DNA from: an uncultured Ruminococcus sp.
GTDB taxonomy: Bacteria > Bacillota > Clostridia > Oscillospirales > CAG-272
Length of the DNA stretch: 51,980 nucleotides
Direction of reading: 5' to 3'
NCBI GenBank assembly: GCA_902782445.1
Contig: CACZNC010000012.1
Coordinates: 1 to 51,980, forward strand
This document shows, piece after piece, positions 17,496 to 26,472 of the stretch. The first letter of the stretch is position 1; each line of letters starts with the position of its first letter. A model generated the notes under the pieces. It was not told the DNA's origin. It made no database searches and was given only the letters and a program-made list of their open reading frames with translations. The translations under genes and the position numbers were made by a program.

Positions 17496-17524
17496 ATTAT
17501 AACTCTTATTTTATGAAAAATCAA
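17496..17524 (-). promoter_or_regulatory. Sigma-A promoter of the 167-residue gene
   Basis: On the minus strand, TTGATT (17524-17519), a 17-bp spacer and TATAAT (17501-17496). Confidence 0.75.
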
Positions 17525-17535
17525 GAGGAAAATTC

Positions 17536-17748
17536 CGCATAAACGAACGCAAATTCGAATCCTGGCGTCTGGTTTTGGGAAGGCTTGCCGGACGGAAAAT
17601 CAGACTGTGCGCTGCTTATGCAATTATAGAGAAATTGAATCATATGAGAATACTCTCCGCTGAGAGCGATATGAAAAAGAGAATGATCCGTAACGTGAAC
17701 ACGTTATTCCTCGAAGCTGATTTGGACATGAAAAAAAGAAATGCAAAA
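17536..17748. other. AT-rich intergenic stretch at the restriction-island edge
   Basis: Base composition shifts here from GC-rich to AT-rich. A plus-strand frame of 88 codons crosses the terminator and the end of the methyltransferase; it has no ribosome site or recognisable sequence and I do not call it. I see no integrase, direct repeat or tRNA remnant that would mark an integration point. Confidence 0.4.
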
Positions 17749-17777
17749 ACGGAGGAAACCATGAAGGAATCCTCCGT
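17744..17777 (-). terminator. Intrinsic terminator of the restriction-modification genes
   Basis: On the minus strand a perfect 8-bp stem ACGGAGGA/TCCTCCGT is followed by TTTTT. The other strand has only ATATCTTTTC, so it works best for the minus-strand genes. Confidence 0.8.
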
Positions 17778-17810
17778 ATATCTTTTCAAATGCTTATGGA
17801 TATTAAAAGA

Positions 17811-18800
17811 CTATTGCGGGCGTTTCTTACCTCCGTCTTGAGGAAGCGTATCTTTTGTATTTTCATTCCACAACGCTCCCGGTTTGGTTATGCTGTATGC
17901 GGTTTCTTCATATTCATGTGATGACGTGGTGCTGAATCTGCCAATAGCACCTTTTAAGTATTCTTCGATCAGTTCACAGCAAATCCATCTGCGTTCTAGA
18001 TGTTCGCAAACTTCTCCGGTGACACAGCTTCCCCCAAAAGGATCCAGAACAAGGTCACCTTTATCTGTAAGCATTCGAATGAAGAATTCCGGCAATTCGC
18101 TTGGAAATCTGGCAGGATGCGGCGCGATTCCGTGATTTTTACAATATCGGATATAAGAATCATTGCTGTCTGTATTTGGAATCGCAATCAGATTTGGAGG
18201 TATGGCACCGCCGTTATTATGAGAAAATTTCGTGCTGATATCATGCCCGCTCGGACGTTTTTTTGCGACATAACCGTTTTTCAGAAGGTCTTCCATGCTT
18301 TCGCTGTATGGCTGAAGAACGCGCTTGTTGCTTGCTTTGGGATAAGGCGTCTTTGAGAGCCACCAGACAGTATTGACGGCATCCTTTACCCGGACACGTC
18401 GAACGGTTACCCATTCCGCGGGGGTCGGAAGTTTCGAGGGATTCCACCAATAAAAATCCTGTGCAAGATGAAATCCGAACTCCTCACATAGCATGATGAC
18501 AAGCTTAAAGTGATAAAGACTGCGTGTTGGCTGGCCTTTTTCCCAAGAACCGCCGATATCAATGACAAGACTTCCGTTTTCACACAGGACACGATGAAAC
18601 TCTTTCGCAAAAGGTTTGAACCAATTCAGATAATCGTTCGCATCGACATTACCATATTCTTTTTTTCGTACAAGACCAAACGGAGGACTTGTCACGATAA
18701 GGTTAATGCTGTCGGAAGGTAAGGAACTCATGACGTCCAATGCGTCACAAAGATACATTTCCCCGAATTGCGTTTTGAAATATATGGTTTCAGGATTCAT
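17811..18800 (-). CDS. Type II DNA methyltransferase, beta class, probably N4-cytosine
   Basis: The protein has 329 residues from the start at 18800, where GGAGA precedes the ATG. The catalytic motif IV TSPPF is at residues 37-41; the Ser-Pro-Pro form is usual for N4-cytosine enzymes. The SAM-binding motif I DPFGGS is near residue 253, after motif IV, which is the beta-class order; it reads GGSCVTG where GSGTT is usual. The segment HPARFPSELPEFFI is also typical. It overlaps the end of the endonuclease gene by 11 bp, so the two are co-transcribed with the nuclease first. Codon and base use are AT-richer than the flanking genes, suggesting transfer. It would protect host DNA from the nuclease. 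Confidence 0.9.
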   Translation of the reverse strand: MNPETIYFKTQFGEMYLCDALDVMSSLPSDSINLIVTSPPFGLVRKKEYGNVDANDYLNWFKPFAKEFHRVLCENGSLVIDIGGSWEKGQPTRSLYHFKLVIMLCEEFGFHLAQDFYWWNPSKLPTPAEWVTVRRVRVKDAVNTVWWLSKTPYPKASNKRVLQPYSESMEDLLKNGYVAKKRPSGHDISTKFSHNNGGAIPPNLIAIPNTDSNDSYIRYCKNHGIAPHPARFPSELPEFFIRMLTDKGDLVLDPFGGSCVTGEVCEHLERRWICCELIEEYLKGAIGRFSTTSSHEYEETAYSITKPGALWNENTKDTLPQDGGKKRPQ

Positions 18801-20169
18801 CGGAATGGTTCTCCATATCAAGCTTTTTAAGTGCCTTTGCTGACTTTGCTTCACGTTCAAAAGAGTTGATAATAGAAGATGGATCAGCAATAATTCGTTT
18901 GATATCTGCTCCATCGATCATTACTATACAAATATTGGAGTTTTTCATGATGGTATTTGCATACCGATGGGCCTCGGTACCGATGGTTCCAGTAGTTACC
19001 ATTACAATGACGTTGCTCTTCAGCAAGTGGGTGAGTCCAACTTCTTTAGCAACATCATCCAATGAAACGCGCGAAGTGTTTTTACATTGTATTTGCCACC
19101 TGGAATAAACCAAGCGCGTCGATTCAAAGATCAAGTCTACTTCCGCGCCACCTGTCTTTTCTCCGCGGAGTCTGGTTGCGACATAATCCATATCCAGTAT
19201 GCGCATCAATTTGAACGCTAATGCTTCTAACGCCAATCCGGAAATGTACCGGTCCTCGGAATCTAGTTCTGACACGATTTCTGCAAGGGATTTCCGATAT
19301 AGTTCAAACAATTTAGGATCTGTCTGAGATTCCAGTTGCTTGAGGAATGGCAGCAGTACTTCCTCCCTTGCTTTGTCGGTCGGCGCAACAAGAAATGGCT
19401 TTGAGCCTCTTCCGGCGGTCGCTTTTTCGGAAGTGATAAATCCAGCGGAGACGAGTCCAGCAAGGACATCATGCGGAAGCGTTTTTTCGGGAAATCGCAA
19501 ATTAAATGTAACTTCGGCCAATTTTGCAATGCGATTTGCAGGCTGAGGAGAGGATTTTCCTGTATTTATAAGAGATTTGAGAAAAGCCCGCTGCAATGCC
19601 GTCAAATCGCGAAGCGCATCCATTGAAACTGTTGTGCCGAGAATTTCCTTCAGTCGTTCCTCGTCAATTTCCCAACGATTTCCGGTAAACACGCCTGCTT
19701 TATGGAGCCATAAACGCATGATGCTTGGGTGTTTTCCACCTGATGGGTAATTGAGTCCTCTTTCCCGACAAGCTATATGAAGTTTTTCAAGAGTTATGGA
19801 TTCAAGTGAAGCATTCATGTCTTTAATACACTGAATAAAAGACATGCCATTCAGGTTTGTCAATATGTGGCGGGCAAGCTTCATATATAAAAAGCTCTCA
19901 TTATCTCGGATTTCATATAATTCTTTCCCAAAATCAGTGAATTCACAATTATCACCTATGATGCCATAAGCTTTTAATCCCAGTCTGCAATTCATAGCCA
20001 GTTTCTTCCTGTTTTCCGCGCTTTCCCGTCCATGCTTCTCAAAGAAAGCATGAAGGATTTCACTTTCCAGCGAAGCTTTGTCCCCGGAGTTCTCGTAGCA
20101 AATGACAAGCAGCTTAGGCAGTTCAATCTGAGAAGGAGAGAATTCACTTCCGAACGGTAAGTTGTTCAT
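18790..20169 (-). CDS. Type II restriction endonuclease with Mrr-like catalytic domain
   Basis: The protein has 459 residues. The C-terminal PD-(D/E)xK-type fold of the Mrr group is visible: a helix with Glu near residue 315 (LALEALAFKL), GGAEVDLI at 340-347 and QIQCKN at 359-364, giving Asp and a Gln-x-Lys pair. The N-terminal ~300 residues are mostly helical with winged-helix-like repeats, probably for DNA recognition. It is encoded just upstream of the methyltransferase and shares its operon. The recognition sequence cannot be inferred. The gene is markedly AT-richer than its neighbours. The start at 20169 has AAGAGG upstream. Confidence 0.82.
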   Translation of the reverse strand: MNNLPFGSEFSPSQIELPKLLVICYENSGDKASLESEILHAFFEKHGRESAENRKKLAMNCRLGLKAYGIIGDNCEFTDFGKELYEIRDNESFLYMKLARHILTNLNGMSFIQCIKDMNASLESITLEKLHIACRERGLNYPSGGKHPSIMRLWLHKAGVFTGNRWEIDEERLKEILGTTVSMDALRDLTALQRAFLKSLINTGKSSPQPANRIAKLAEVTFNLRFPEKTLPHDVLAGLVSAGFITSEKATAGRGSKPFLVAPTDKAREEVLLPFLKQLESQTDPKLFELYRKSLAEIVSELDSEDRYISGLALEALAFKLMRILDMDYVATRLRGEKTGGAEVDLIFESTRLVYSRWQIQCKNTSRVSLDDVAKEVGLTHLLKSNVIVMVTTGTIGTEAHRYANTIMKNSNICIVMIDGADIKRIIADPSSIINSFEREAKSAKALKKLDMENHSDES

Positions 20170-20199
20170 TGAAAACCTCTTTTGAAAAACTTTTTTTAT

Positions 20200-20228
20200 A
20201 GTTTATCATACTGTACGAGAAAAATCAA
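20200..20228 (-). promoter_or_regulatory. Probable promoter of the restriction-modification operon
   Basis: On the minus strand, TTGATT (20228-20223), a 17-bp spacer and TAAACT (20205-20200). The -10 is weak, and an overlapping TATGAT is a rival. Confidence 0.4.
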
Positions 20229-20442
20229 GAGTGTTTTCCAAAACGGTTTGATCAGGAGTTTTCCTGTGGCAATGTCTGATTTTTTCAACCATCTCCTCCC
20301 CAGTCCCTGAAAATCCCCGCAGAAAAACCGGTCTCCGACAGAAACGCCGAAGGCCGAAGATTCAGCCGCGCATGGAAATAAGGGCTGCCTCCGGTTTGCG
20401 AAGCGGATCCTCTCCGATTGGAAGCGGTGCCCAAACGAAAAA

Positions 20443-20488
20443 AAGAAAACCGTCGGAGCCGGACATGAAGTTCTTCCCCAATGGTTTT
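20443..20488 (+). terminator. Terminator-like hairpin module in R3
   Basis: AACCGT pairs with ATGGTT across a loop containing GGACATGAAGTTC, and TTTT follows. It is the same module as at 3622 and 34016 and runs directly into the parS-like site. Confidence 0.4.
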
Positions 20489-20504
20489 TGTTACACGTGA
20501 AACA
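20489..20504. promoter_or_regulatory. parS-like palindrome (R3), one mismatch
   Basis: TGTTACACGTGAAACA differs from the 16-mer only at position 5, which is the variable base of the Bacillus parS consensus. Confidence 0.65.
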
Positions 20505-20818
20505 ATGCCTTGCTATTCTTTATCTGCGCGAGGCCGGACAATCGGATCCCGATATGCGGACACGCGATAACGCCGAATGCGCGATTGAATCTCCGCCGTA
20601 AGGCCGACGCATTGGCATGTTGTCAAGCTATTCTTTTCGTACATTCGGCCAATGCTAAAGACCGCGCGAGGTTGACGCCATGTTCCGGCCCGAACGGTCT
20701 GAATCTGAATCGGTGCGCGAGGATCGCTTCGTTTACCGGCTGAACGATCGCGCGTCCCTTCCATCCCTGCGCAGCGGGCGGAGCGTTCCCCTCCAAAAAA
20801 CTCACATCCCGCGCGGAA
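20489..20818 (-). repeat. Intergenic parS-bearing repeat R3 (single arm)
   Basis: The arm (about 20578-20818) reads in the minus direction and its outer end lies about 20 bp from the stop of the minus-strand gene at 20840. The join CTGCGCGAGGCCGGACA between parS and arm is shared with the right half of R1. About 40 bases near 20745-20790 are nearly identical to the complement of 34125-34165 in R4. The stretch 20230-20440 upstream holds nothing I can name. Confidence 0.75.
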
Positions 20819-20839
20819 CGATATCGGGAACAGCCAACA

Positions 20840-22348
20840 TCACGGCACCCAGATCCCAAGCTCCTGCTTCATTCTGAGGATCCTTGCCGCGGAGATCTCG
20901 AGGCGTTCGCGGGAGATCTCCCCTCTCTCCACCGCCGCCCAGACGACGGGGAACTGTTCCGGCCAGTTGGTGCAGCAGATCAGGTCGTACCCCGCCAGAA
21001 TGGCTTCCAGCGATCCGTTCCCGCTGGTGCAGAAGTCGAGGATCCCGTTCATCCGCATGTCGTCGGTGATGAGGACCCCGTCGTAGCCCATCTTTCCCCG
21101 GATATAGTCCACCACGGCGGAGGACACCGAGGCGGGACGTTCGGGATCGAGGGCCGTGATGATGTGGGAGACCATCACCGACGGGACCCCCGCGTCCATC
21201 GCCCGCTGGAAGGGGATGAGGTCGAAGGCTTCGAGCTCCGCCACCGACCGGCCGTCCCACGCCAGGGCGACGTGGGTGTCCGAGACCGCGCCGTAGCCCG
21301 GGAAGTGCTTCACCGTGGTGGCGACGCCCTTCTTGTTGAACTCCCCGACGATGGTCTCCACGATCTGCGAGGTCGTTTCGGCGTCCTGCCCGGGGGAGCG
21401 GCTGTACATATAGTCCGAGGCGTTCACCGAAATGTCCGCCACGGGGGCGAGATTGTAGTTGAGGCCGAGGGATTTGAGGAGGTTCGCTTTCTCCGCGGCG
21501 TCCACCCGGATCCCGTCGATCCCGCCCCAGGCGTACACGTCCCGGGGTGAGGCGAAGGGGACCGCCCGGTACCAGGAATACTTGCTGGCCCGGGTGACGG
21601 TGCCGCCCTCCTCGTCCACCGCGTAGAGGGGAGGGATGGCGGAGGATGCCGTCACGCGGTCGACCCCGGCGCGGAAGCTCTCAGGCGTGTCGTCGGCGTA
21701 GTCCTCGGCGAAGGTGATATATCCCCCGAATCCGTATTCCGCCGCGTAGCCCGCCGTGGCCCAGGATCCGTCGTAGGTGGCGATGAACATCTGGGTCAGA
21801 AGCTCCCTCTCGCTCATGGCGGCGATCTGCGCCCGGACCTCCGGGGAGAAGGCGGCGAGGGGATCGGCGGCAGGCTCGGGCTGGGGCTCGGGTTCTGGTT
21901 CAAGTTCAGGTTGGGGTTCGGGCTCCGGTTCGGGTTGAGGTTCCGGATCCGGTTCAGGCTCTGGTTCAGGTTCTGGTTCAGGTTCCGGCTCGGGCTGAGG
22001 CTCGGGGTCTGATACGGGCTCCGGGTCTTTTTCCGGTTCGGGTTCCGGCTCCGGTTCCGCGGCGGGAGGAGCTTCCGTCTCTTCCGCGGACGTCGGACCG
22101 GGTTCTTCTATCGGCTCCGGCGTCTGTTCCGGTTCCGGCTTCGGATCCGCTTCGGTTTCCGGGAGAACGGGTTCTTCTCCGCCGGAGGGAGTTTCAGGGG
22201 CCGGCAGCTCCGTTTCGATCCGGGGCGGCGTGACGGCCGGTTCCGCATCCGACTCCCGGGGGGCGGTGAAAACGGCGATCATGGCGGCGCAGGCCAGAAT
22301 GAACAGGACCGCCGGGAAGATCACGCCGGCTTTGCTCGGTTTTTTCAC
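20840..22348 (-). CDS. Glycoside hydrolase family 3, NagZ-like beta-N-acetylhexosaminidase, membrane-anchored
   Basis: The protein has 502 residues. The GTG start at 22348 is preceded by AAAGGAGG. An uncleaved or signal helix ([19 protein letters not shown]) is followed by a Pro/Glu linker of about 120 residues and a catalytic domain from about residue 170. The NagZ-type loop reads [13 protein letters not shown] near residues 347-359, with Tyr where His is usual in KHFPGHG; the Asp/His pair is kept. The nucleophile Asp is in LITDDMRM near 428. It probably removes N-acetylglucosamine from peptidoglycan fragments or glycans at the cell surface. It is the last gene of the minus-strand unit. Confidence 0.88.
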   Translation of the reverse strand: MKKPSKAGVIFPAVLFILACAAMIAVFTAPRESDAEPAVTPPRIETELPAPETPSGGEEPVLPETEADPKPEPEQTPEPIEEPGPTSAEETEAPPAAEPEPEPEPEKDPEPVSDPEPQPEPEPEPEPEPEPEPDPEPQPEPEPEPQPELEPEPEPQPEPAADPLAAFSPEVRAQIAAMSERELLTQMFIATYDGSWATAGYAAEYGFGGYITFAEDYADDTPESFRAGVDRVTASSAIPPLYAVDEEGGTVTRASKYSWYRAVPFASPRDVYAWGGIDGIRVDAAEKANLLKSLGLNYNLAPVADISVNASDYMYSRSPGQDAETTSQIVETIVGEFNKKGVATTVKHFPGYGAVSDTHVALAWDGRSVAELEAFDLIPFQRAMDAGVPSVMVSHIITALDPERPASVSSAVVDYIRGKMGYDGVLITDDMRMNGILDFCTSGNGSLEAILAGYDLICCTNWPEQFPVVWAAVERGEISRERLEISAARILRMKQELGIWVP

Positions 22349-22354
22349 GGGGAC

Positions 22355-23206
22355 TCACCCCTCCTTTCCCGCTTCATTTTTCGCGGCTCTCTGCCGGACC
22401 GCCTCGTAGAACATCACGGTGGCGGCGCAGGCGACGTTGAAGGACGAGGCCGACGAGCTCTCCGCCATCGGGATCGTCACCATTTCCGTGCAGAAGGGTC
22501 TCAGCCCCTCCGACAGCCCGTCCGTCTCGCACCCGATCATGAAAACCGTCGGTCGCGTGAGATCGCAGTCCCAGAGCGGCTTTTCTGCGTGTGCCGTGGT
22601 GCCGGGGATGTTGATCTCCCCCCACTCCCGCCTCAGACCGTCGAAGAAGGCGGCGAGGTCCTCGTGCCGCGGGATCCGGACGGCGGGGACCCGGAAGAAG
22701 GAGCCCATCGTCGCGCCGACGACTTCGGGATCGTAGAGATCCACGCCGTGCCCCGTCAGGATCAGCCCGTCCGCCCCGAGCGCGTCGAGGGTGCGCAGGA
22801 TCGTGCCGAGGTTGCCCTTGTTGGAAGGCCGGTCGAAGAGGGCGACGAGGGGGGCGGCTCCGTCTTTCGGGCGGATGACGGAGGGGTCGTCGGGCCGCAT
22901 TTTGACGACGGCCATCAGTTCGGAGGTGTCTTCCTTTTCCGAAAGTTCCTTCATGAGCGCGGGGGTCAGTTCCAGATTGACGTCCGTCTTCACCCTCCGC
23001 AGGAAATCCCGCGCCCAGTCGGAGAGCGGCGTGTCCGCGGGATAGAGGAGGGAGGAGAATTCCCAGCCGTTCTTTTCGGCTTCGTTGAGGTTCCGCACGC
23101 CCTCGACGAGGAATTCGAAATACCGGTAGCGCTTGTTCCGGTTGGTCTTGAGGACTTCCAGCTTCTGCCACGCGGCGTCCTTCGAGCGGATCTTCTGCGT
23201 TTTCAT
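22355..23206 (-). CDS. SpoU/TrmH-family RNA 2'-O-ribose methyltransferase
   Basis: The protein has 283 residues from ATG 23206, chosen because AAAGGAG lies 10 bp upstream; ATG 23236 would overlap the previous stop by 4 bp and is possible. The N-terminal substrate-binding part contains RYFEFLVEGVRNLNEA. The SPOUT domain shows the three SpoU motifs: NKGNLGTILRTLDALG, FMIGCETDGLS and IPMAESSSASSFNVACA. The last forms the trefoil knot. It methylates a ribose in rRNA or tRNA; the position is not predictable. The product of the next gene upstream is methyltransferase-like too. Confidence 0.93.
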   Translation of the reverse strand: MKTQKIRSKDAAWQKLEVLKTNRNKRYRYFEFLVEGVRNLNEAEKNGWEFSSLLYPADTPLSDWARDFLRRVKTDVNLELTPALMKELSEKEDTSELMAVVKMRPDDPSVIRPKDGAAPLVALFDRPSNKGNLGTILRTLDALGADGLILTGHGVDLYDPEVVGATMGSFFRVPAVRIPRHEDLAAFFDGLRREWGEINIPGTTAHAEKPLWDCDLTRPTVFMIGCETDGLSEGLRPFCTEMVTIPMAESSSASSFNVACAATVMFYEAVRQRAAKNEAGKEG

Positions 23207-23232
23207 GCCTGTTTCTGCTCCTTTTCCGGCAA

Positions 23233-23733
23233 TCATGCCCCGCGCTCCGTTCCGAGGGTCAGGATCCCGACGTTTTTCGGACCTTTGAAATGAAACTGCA
23301 CGGTTTCATACCGGATCCCGTTTTCGCAGAGCCATTTTTCGATGTCCTCGACCAGCTCCTTCGCGCCCAGCTTTCTGCTTTTGTCCCAGAAATTGCAGCA
23401 GGGCACCACGAGGACCGGCCTCGTTCCGGCGGATTCGACCACGTCCCGCGTGGCTTCGTCCGGATGCAGCCCGACGATCAGATCGTAAAATCCGGCCATG
23501 TCGCTTTTGTATTCGCATTCGCGGTTTTTCACGCCGACGAGCTGGTAATGCCTCGGGTCGATCACTTCCGCGTCGTAGTTGTATTTTTTCGAGAGGATCC
23601 GCGCAAGCAGCCCCTGTCCGCCGGCGACGTCCGCAATATACCGGACGGAATTCCCGAACCGTTCGTACACGAAGGCGGCGACCTCTTCGAACCGGGAATC
23701 GTCGCCGTGGCACTTCACCTGCATTCTTCCCAT
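23233..23733 (-). CDS. Methyltransferase-like protein of unknown role
   Basis: The protein has 166 residues. RYIADVAGGQGLLARILS near residue 30 looks like a SAM-binding motif I, followed by an acidic end of strand two (DAEVIDPRHYQ) and FYDLIVGLHPDEATR. A conserved-looking VVPCCNFWDK follows where a catalytic motif IV would sit, with paired Cys. It is short for a methyltransferase and has no target-binding domain. The ATG at 23733 is one base after the GH36 stop and its stop overlaps the alternative start of the SpoU gene, so all are co-translated. The link to RNA methylation is by context only. Confidence 0.6.
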   Translation of the reverse strand: MGRMQVKCHGDDSRFEEVAAFVYERFGNSVRYIADVAGGQGLLARILSKKYNYDAEVIDPRHYQLVGVKNRECEYKSDMAGFYDLIVGLHPDEATRDVVESAGTRPVLVVPCCNFWDKSRKLGAKELVEDIEKWLCENGIRYETVQFHFKGPKNVGILTLGTERGA

Positions 23734-23734
23734 T

Positions 23735-25993
23735 TTATCCTTCCCGCACCGGCGTTTTTTTCAGCCGGATCACGACGGATTCCCCGTCCCGCCGGTTTTT
23801 CGTCAGGTTCAGCCCCGCGTTCATGAGGGTGGAGCCCGAGAGGATCTCGCCCGTCTCTTCGATTTCGTACCGCGCGTCCGGGTCCAGTCCTTCGAGGCGG
23901 AGGAAGTACACCGGATGGATCGACGCCCGGATCGAGACAAAGGTCACGAGGGCTTCCGAACGGTCCTCCGAGACGAACATCCACGCCGCGCACCGCCCCG
24001 TCTTGCCGTTCACTGTGTCGGAGGGCAGGATCAGGCGGTAGAAGTCCCCGTTCCGCACGAGGGGCCAGATCCGCCGGGATTCTTCGGCCTGCTTTCGCGC
24101 GAGCTCTTTTTCCTCCGCGGTCAGTTTCGTCAGATCCAGCTCGTATCCGAAGACCCCCGCCATCGCGACGTGTCCCCGGGTGAGGAAGGAGGTCTCCCGG
24201 CCCGTCTGATGGTTTGGGGAGGCCGAGACGTGGCAGCTGATGGAGGAGGGCGGATAGCAGAAGGAGGTCCCGAGCTGGATGTCCAGCCTCTCCATCGCGT
24301 CCGTGTCGTCCGAGGTCCAGATCTGCGGGGAGTAGTACAGCATCGCGGGATCGAACCGCCCGCCGCCCGAGGAGCATCCCTCGAAGAGAATGTCCGGGAA
24401 CGCCGCCGTCACCCGCCCGAGCAGATCGTAGAGCCCGAGGACGAAGCGGTGGAAGATCTCCCCCTGCCGCTCTTCGGGAAGGGAGAGGGACGCCGCCTCC
24501 GTCAGATTCCGGTTGAAATCCCATTTCACATAGTCGATCCGCGCGGAGGAAAGTACCGCCGAGATCGCCCCGAACAGCCAGTCCCGCACGTCGGGGCGCG
24601 TCATGTCGATCACGTACTGATTCCGGGCGACGGAGAGGGGACGGCCCTCGGTGTGAAGAGCCCAGTCGGGATGCGCCCGGTAGAGATCGGAGTCCGGGGA
24701 GATCATCTCCGGCTCGAACCAGATCCCGAATTTGAGGCCGAGACCGTGGATGCGGTCCGAGAGCGGTTTCAGGCCCCCGGGGAGCTTTTCTTCATTCACA
24801 ACCCAGTCCCCGAGGGAGGAGCGGTCGTCGTTCCGTCTGCCGAACCAGCCGTCGTCCATCACGAGCATGTCGATCCCGCAATCCGCCGCCTCCTTCGCGA
24901 TGGAGACCAGCTTGTCCGCGTCGAATCTGAAGTAGGTCGCCTCCCAGTTGTTCACCGGCACGGGACGGGGAGAGGATCTTTCCGCCCATTTCCCCCGGCA
25001 GAGGTGATCCCGGAACAGCCGGTGGAGAGCCCGCGACATCTTCCCGAGTCCTTCCCCCGACACGGCGATCACGGCCTCCGGGGATACGAAGACCTCCCCC
25101 GGATCGAGCCGCCACGAAAACCCCGTCGGATCGATCCCCGCCGAGAGCCGCAGGGAGCCGAAGGGATCCACGTCCGCCAGAATTTCGAAATTCCCGGAGT
25201 AGATCAGGCTGATCCCCACGGCGGGCCCGGATCTCTCGTCCGTGCGGGAGGATACGAGGGCCGCGAAGGGATTGTGGTGATGGGAGGACGCGCCCCGGCG
25301 GCTCGAAACGGAGACCGTCCCGTGGCAGAGGGGAGTCCGCTCCGTATGCCTCTCCCGTCCCCAGGTCCCCCAGAGATGGAGCAGTTCCGCGGGCTCCACC
25401 GGGGAGACGAAATCGAGGGACGCCGAGGCGATCCGCAAGAGATCCAAGGGTGCTGAGGAGGCGTTTTCCACCGCAGTCCGCCGTAAGATCACCGGGAGGG
25501 AGCGCATGGCGGTGTAGTACAGCCGGAACCGCACCCCGGAGGCCGGATCTTCTGCCGTCACGATCAGGGTGTCCGCCTCGTCCTCATTCGCCCGGACCGC
25601 CGGCTGGATATCCCCGGGGATCGGAGGCTTGCCCGGGAGGATCTCGTGGGAGAGATACCGGACGGAGACCGCCGTCGAGCCGGGTGTCAGCTTCCCGCCC
25701 GCCCCGTGACGGATCATCAGGGCGGAGGGCCGGTAATCCCCCGTGCCGTATGCCGGGATCTCCTGGGGCGCGATATCGAGGGAAAACCAAGTCTCGGACG
25801 TGTCAAAGGGGCGGGGAACCACGGAATCGTGCCCCACGCGGACCAGGAGATATTCGAGATCGTCCTCCCCCACGGCGGGTCCGCAGTACAGGTGCAGAAG
25901 GTATCCGTGAAAGACGGAGAAGACGTAGGAGGCGTCCCCCGCGCGGAGGTGGAAGAGGGGCTCGCCGGCGGAGGTTTCGGTGACGGAAATCAT
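23735..25993 (-). CDS. Alpha-galactosidase, glycoside hydrolase family 36
   Basis: The protein has 752 residues, the normal size for bacterial family 36 enzymes. An N-terminal beta-sandwich leads into a TIM barrel that contains VMDDGWFGRRNDD, then LKFGIWFEPEMIS, then YVKWDFNR with the nucleophile Asp near residue 494. TSDDTDA near 560 carries the acid/base Asp. It removes alpha-1,6-galactose from raffinose-type sugars and galactomannan. There is no signal peptide, so the substrate must be imported. The start at 25993 follows AAAGGAAC. No sugar transporter is in the same unit. Confidence 0.95.
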   Translation of the reverse strand: MISVTETSAGEPLFHLRAGDASYVFSVFHGYLLHLYCGPAVGEDDLEYLLVRVGHDSVVPRPFDTSETWFSLDIAPQEIPAYGTGDYRPSALMIRHGAGGKLTPGSTAVSVRYLSHEILPGKPPIPGDIQPAVRANEDEADTLIVTAEDPASGVRFRLYYTAMRSLPVILRRTAVENASSAPLDLLRIASASLDFVSPVEPAELLHLWGTWGRERHTERTPLCHGTVSVSSRRGASSHHHNPFAALVSSRTDERSGPAVGISLIYSGNFEILADVDPFGSLRLSAGIDPTGFSWRLDPGEVFVSPEAVIAVSGEGLGKMSRALHRLFRDHLCRGKWAERSSPRPVPVNNWEATYFRFDADKLVSIAKEAADCGIDMLVMDDGWFGRRNDDRSSLGDWVVNEEKLPGGLKPLSDRIHGLGLKFGIWFEPEMISPDSDLYRAHPDWALHTEGRPLSVARNQYVIDMTRPDVRDWLFGAISAVLSSARIDYVKWDFNRNLTEAASLSLPEERQGEIFHRFVLGLYDLLGRVTAAFPDILFEGCSSGGGRFDPAMLYYSPQIWTSDDTDAMERLDIQLGTSFCYPPSSISCHVSASPNHQTGRETSFLTRGHVAMAGVFGYELDLTKLTAEEKELARKQAEESRRIWPLVRNGDFYRLILPSDTVNGKTGRCAAWMFVSEDRSEALVTFVSIRASIHPVYFLRLEGLDPDARYEIEETGEILSGSTLMNAGLNLTKNRRDGESVVIRLKKTPVREG

Positions 25994-26042
25994 AAGGAGG
26001 TTCCTTTCGATGCTCAGGATGGACCCCGATGCGCAGAGACAT

Positions 26043-26456
26043 TCAGTGCTTCTCGATCACGTCCGACACGACGATCATCACGATCAGCAGAATCGCCGCC
26101 GGGGAGAGGATCGCGTACCATGCCTTCAGCAGAACGGCGACGGCGATATGCCCGGCGAAGAGGATCCCGTCGAAGGCGATCACAAGGGGCCTTCGCTTCC
26201 GCTTCGAGAAGGCGTCCATCGCGTGCAGGGAATTCGGGATCCCCAGCAGCAGAAGGACGATGGCGGCGATAAAGGCGGGGGACATGCCGTCCGAGAGGAT
26301 CCCGAGGGCAAGGGACGAGAGCGCGGGCACCACCCAGAGGATCCCGCCGATGCAGGAGAAGAGATAGGCGGTCTGCCGCTTTTCGGCCTTCGATTTTTCG
26401 GCGACGGGCCCCGGGGCATTCCCGCGGACGCCGTTTTTCTTTGCGTTCTGTTTCAC
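26043..26456 (-). CDS. Small integral membrane protein of unknown function
   Basis: The protein has 137 residues. A basic N-terminus of about 28 residues is followed by hydrophobic segments LFSCIGGILWVVPALS, FIAAIVLLLLGI, VIAFDGILFAGHIAV and AAILLIVMIVVSDVI, so three or four helices. I do not recognise a family. I start at GTG 26456, where AAGGAGAGG lies upstream and overlaps the end of the peptidase gene. It lies between M28 peptidase and alpha-galactosidase genes. Confidence 0.7.
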   Translation of the reverse strand: MKQNAKKNGVRGNAPGPVAEKSKAEKRQTAYLFSCIGGILWVVPALSSLALGILSDGMSPAFIAAIVLLLLGIPNSLHAMDAFSKRKRRPLVIAFDGILFAGHIAVAVLLKAWYAILSPAAILLIVMIVVSDVIEKH

Positions 26457-26472
26457 GGCTTTTCCTCTCCTT

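Noticed and set aside
17551..17575. TTCGAATCC resembling a tRNA T-arm at the restriction-island edge
   Set aside because: The flanking bases do not pair as a T-stem and no other tRNA parts are present, so it is not evidence of an attachment site.
17575..17841. Plus-strand frame of 88 codons
   Set aside because: It has no ribosome binding site, crosses a terminator and overlaps the end of the methyltransferase gene on the other strand.
23579..25456. Long plus-strand frame opposite the alpha-galactosidase gene
   Set aside because: It is a GC-rich mirror of the real gene; the minus-strand product has full GH36 motifs.
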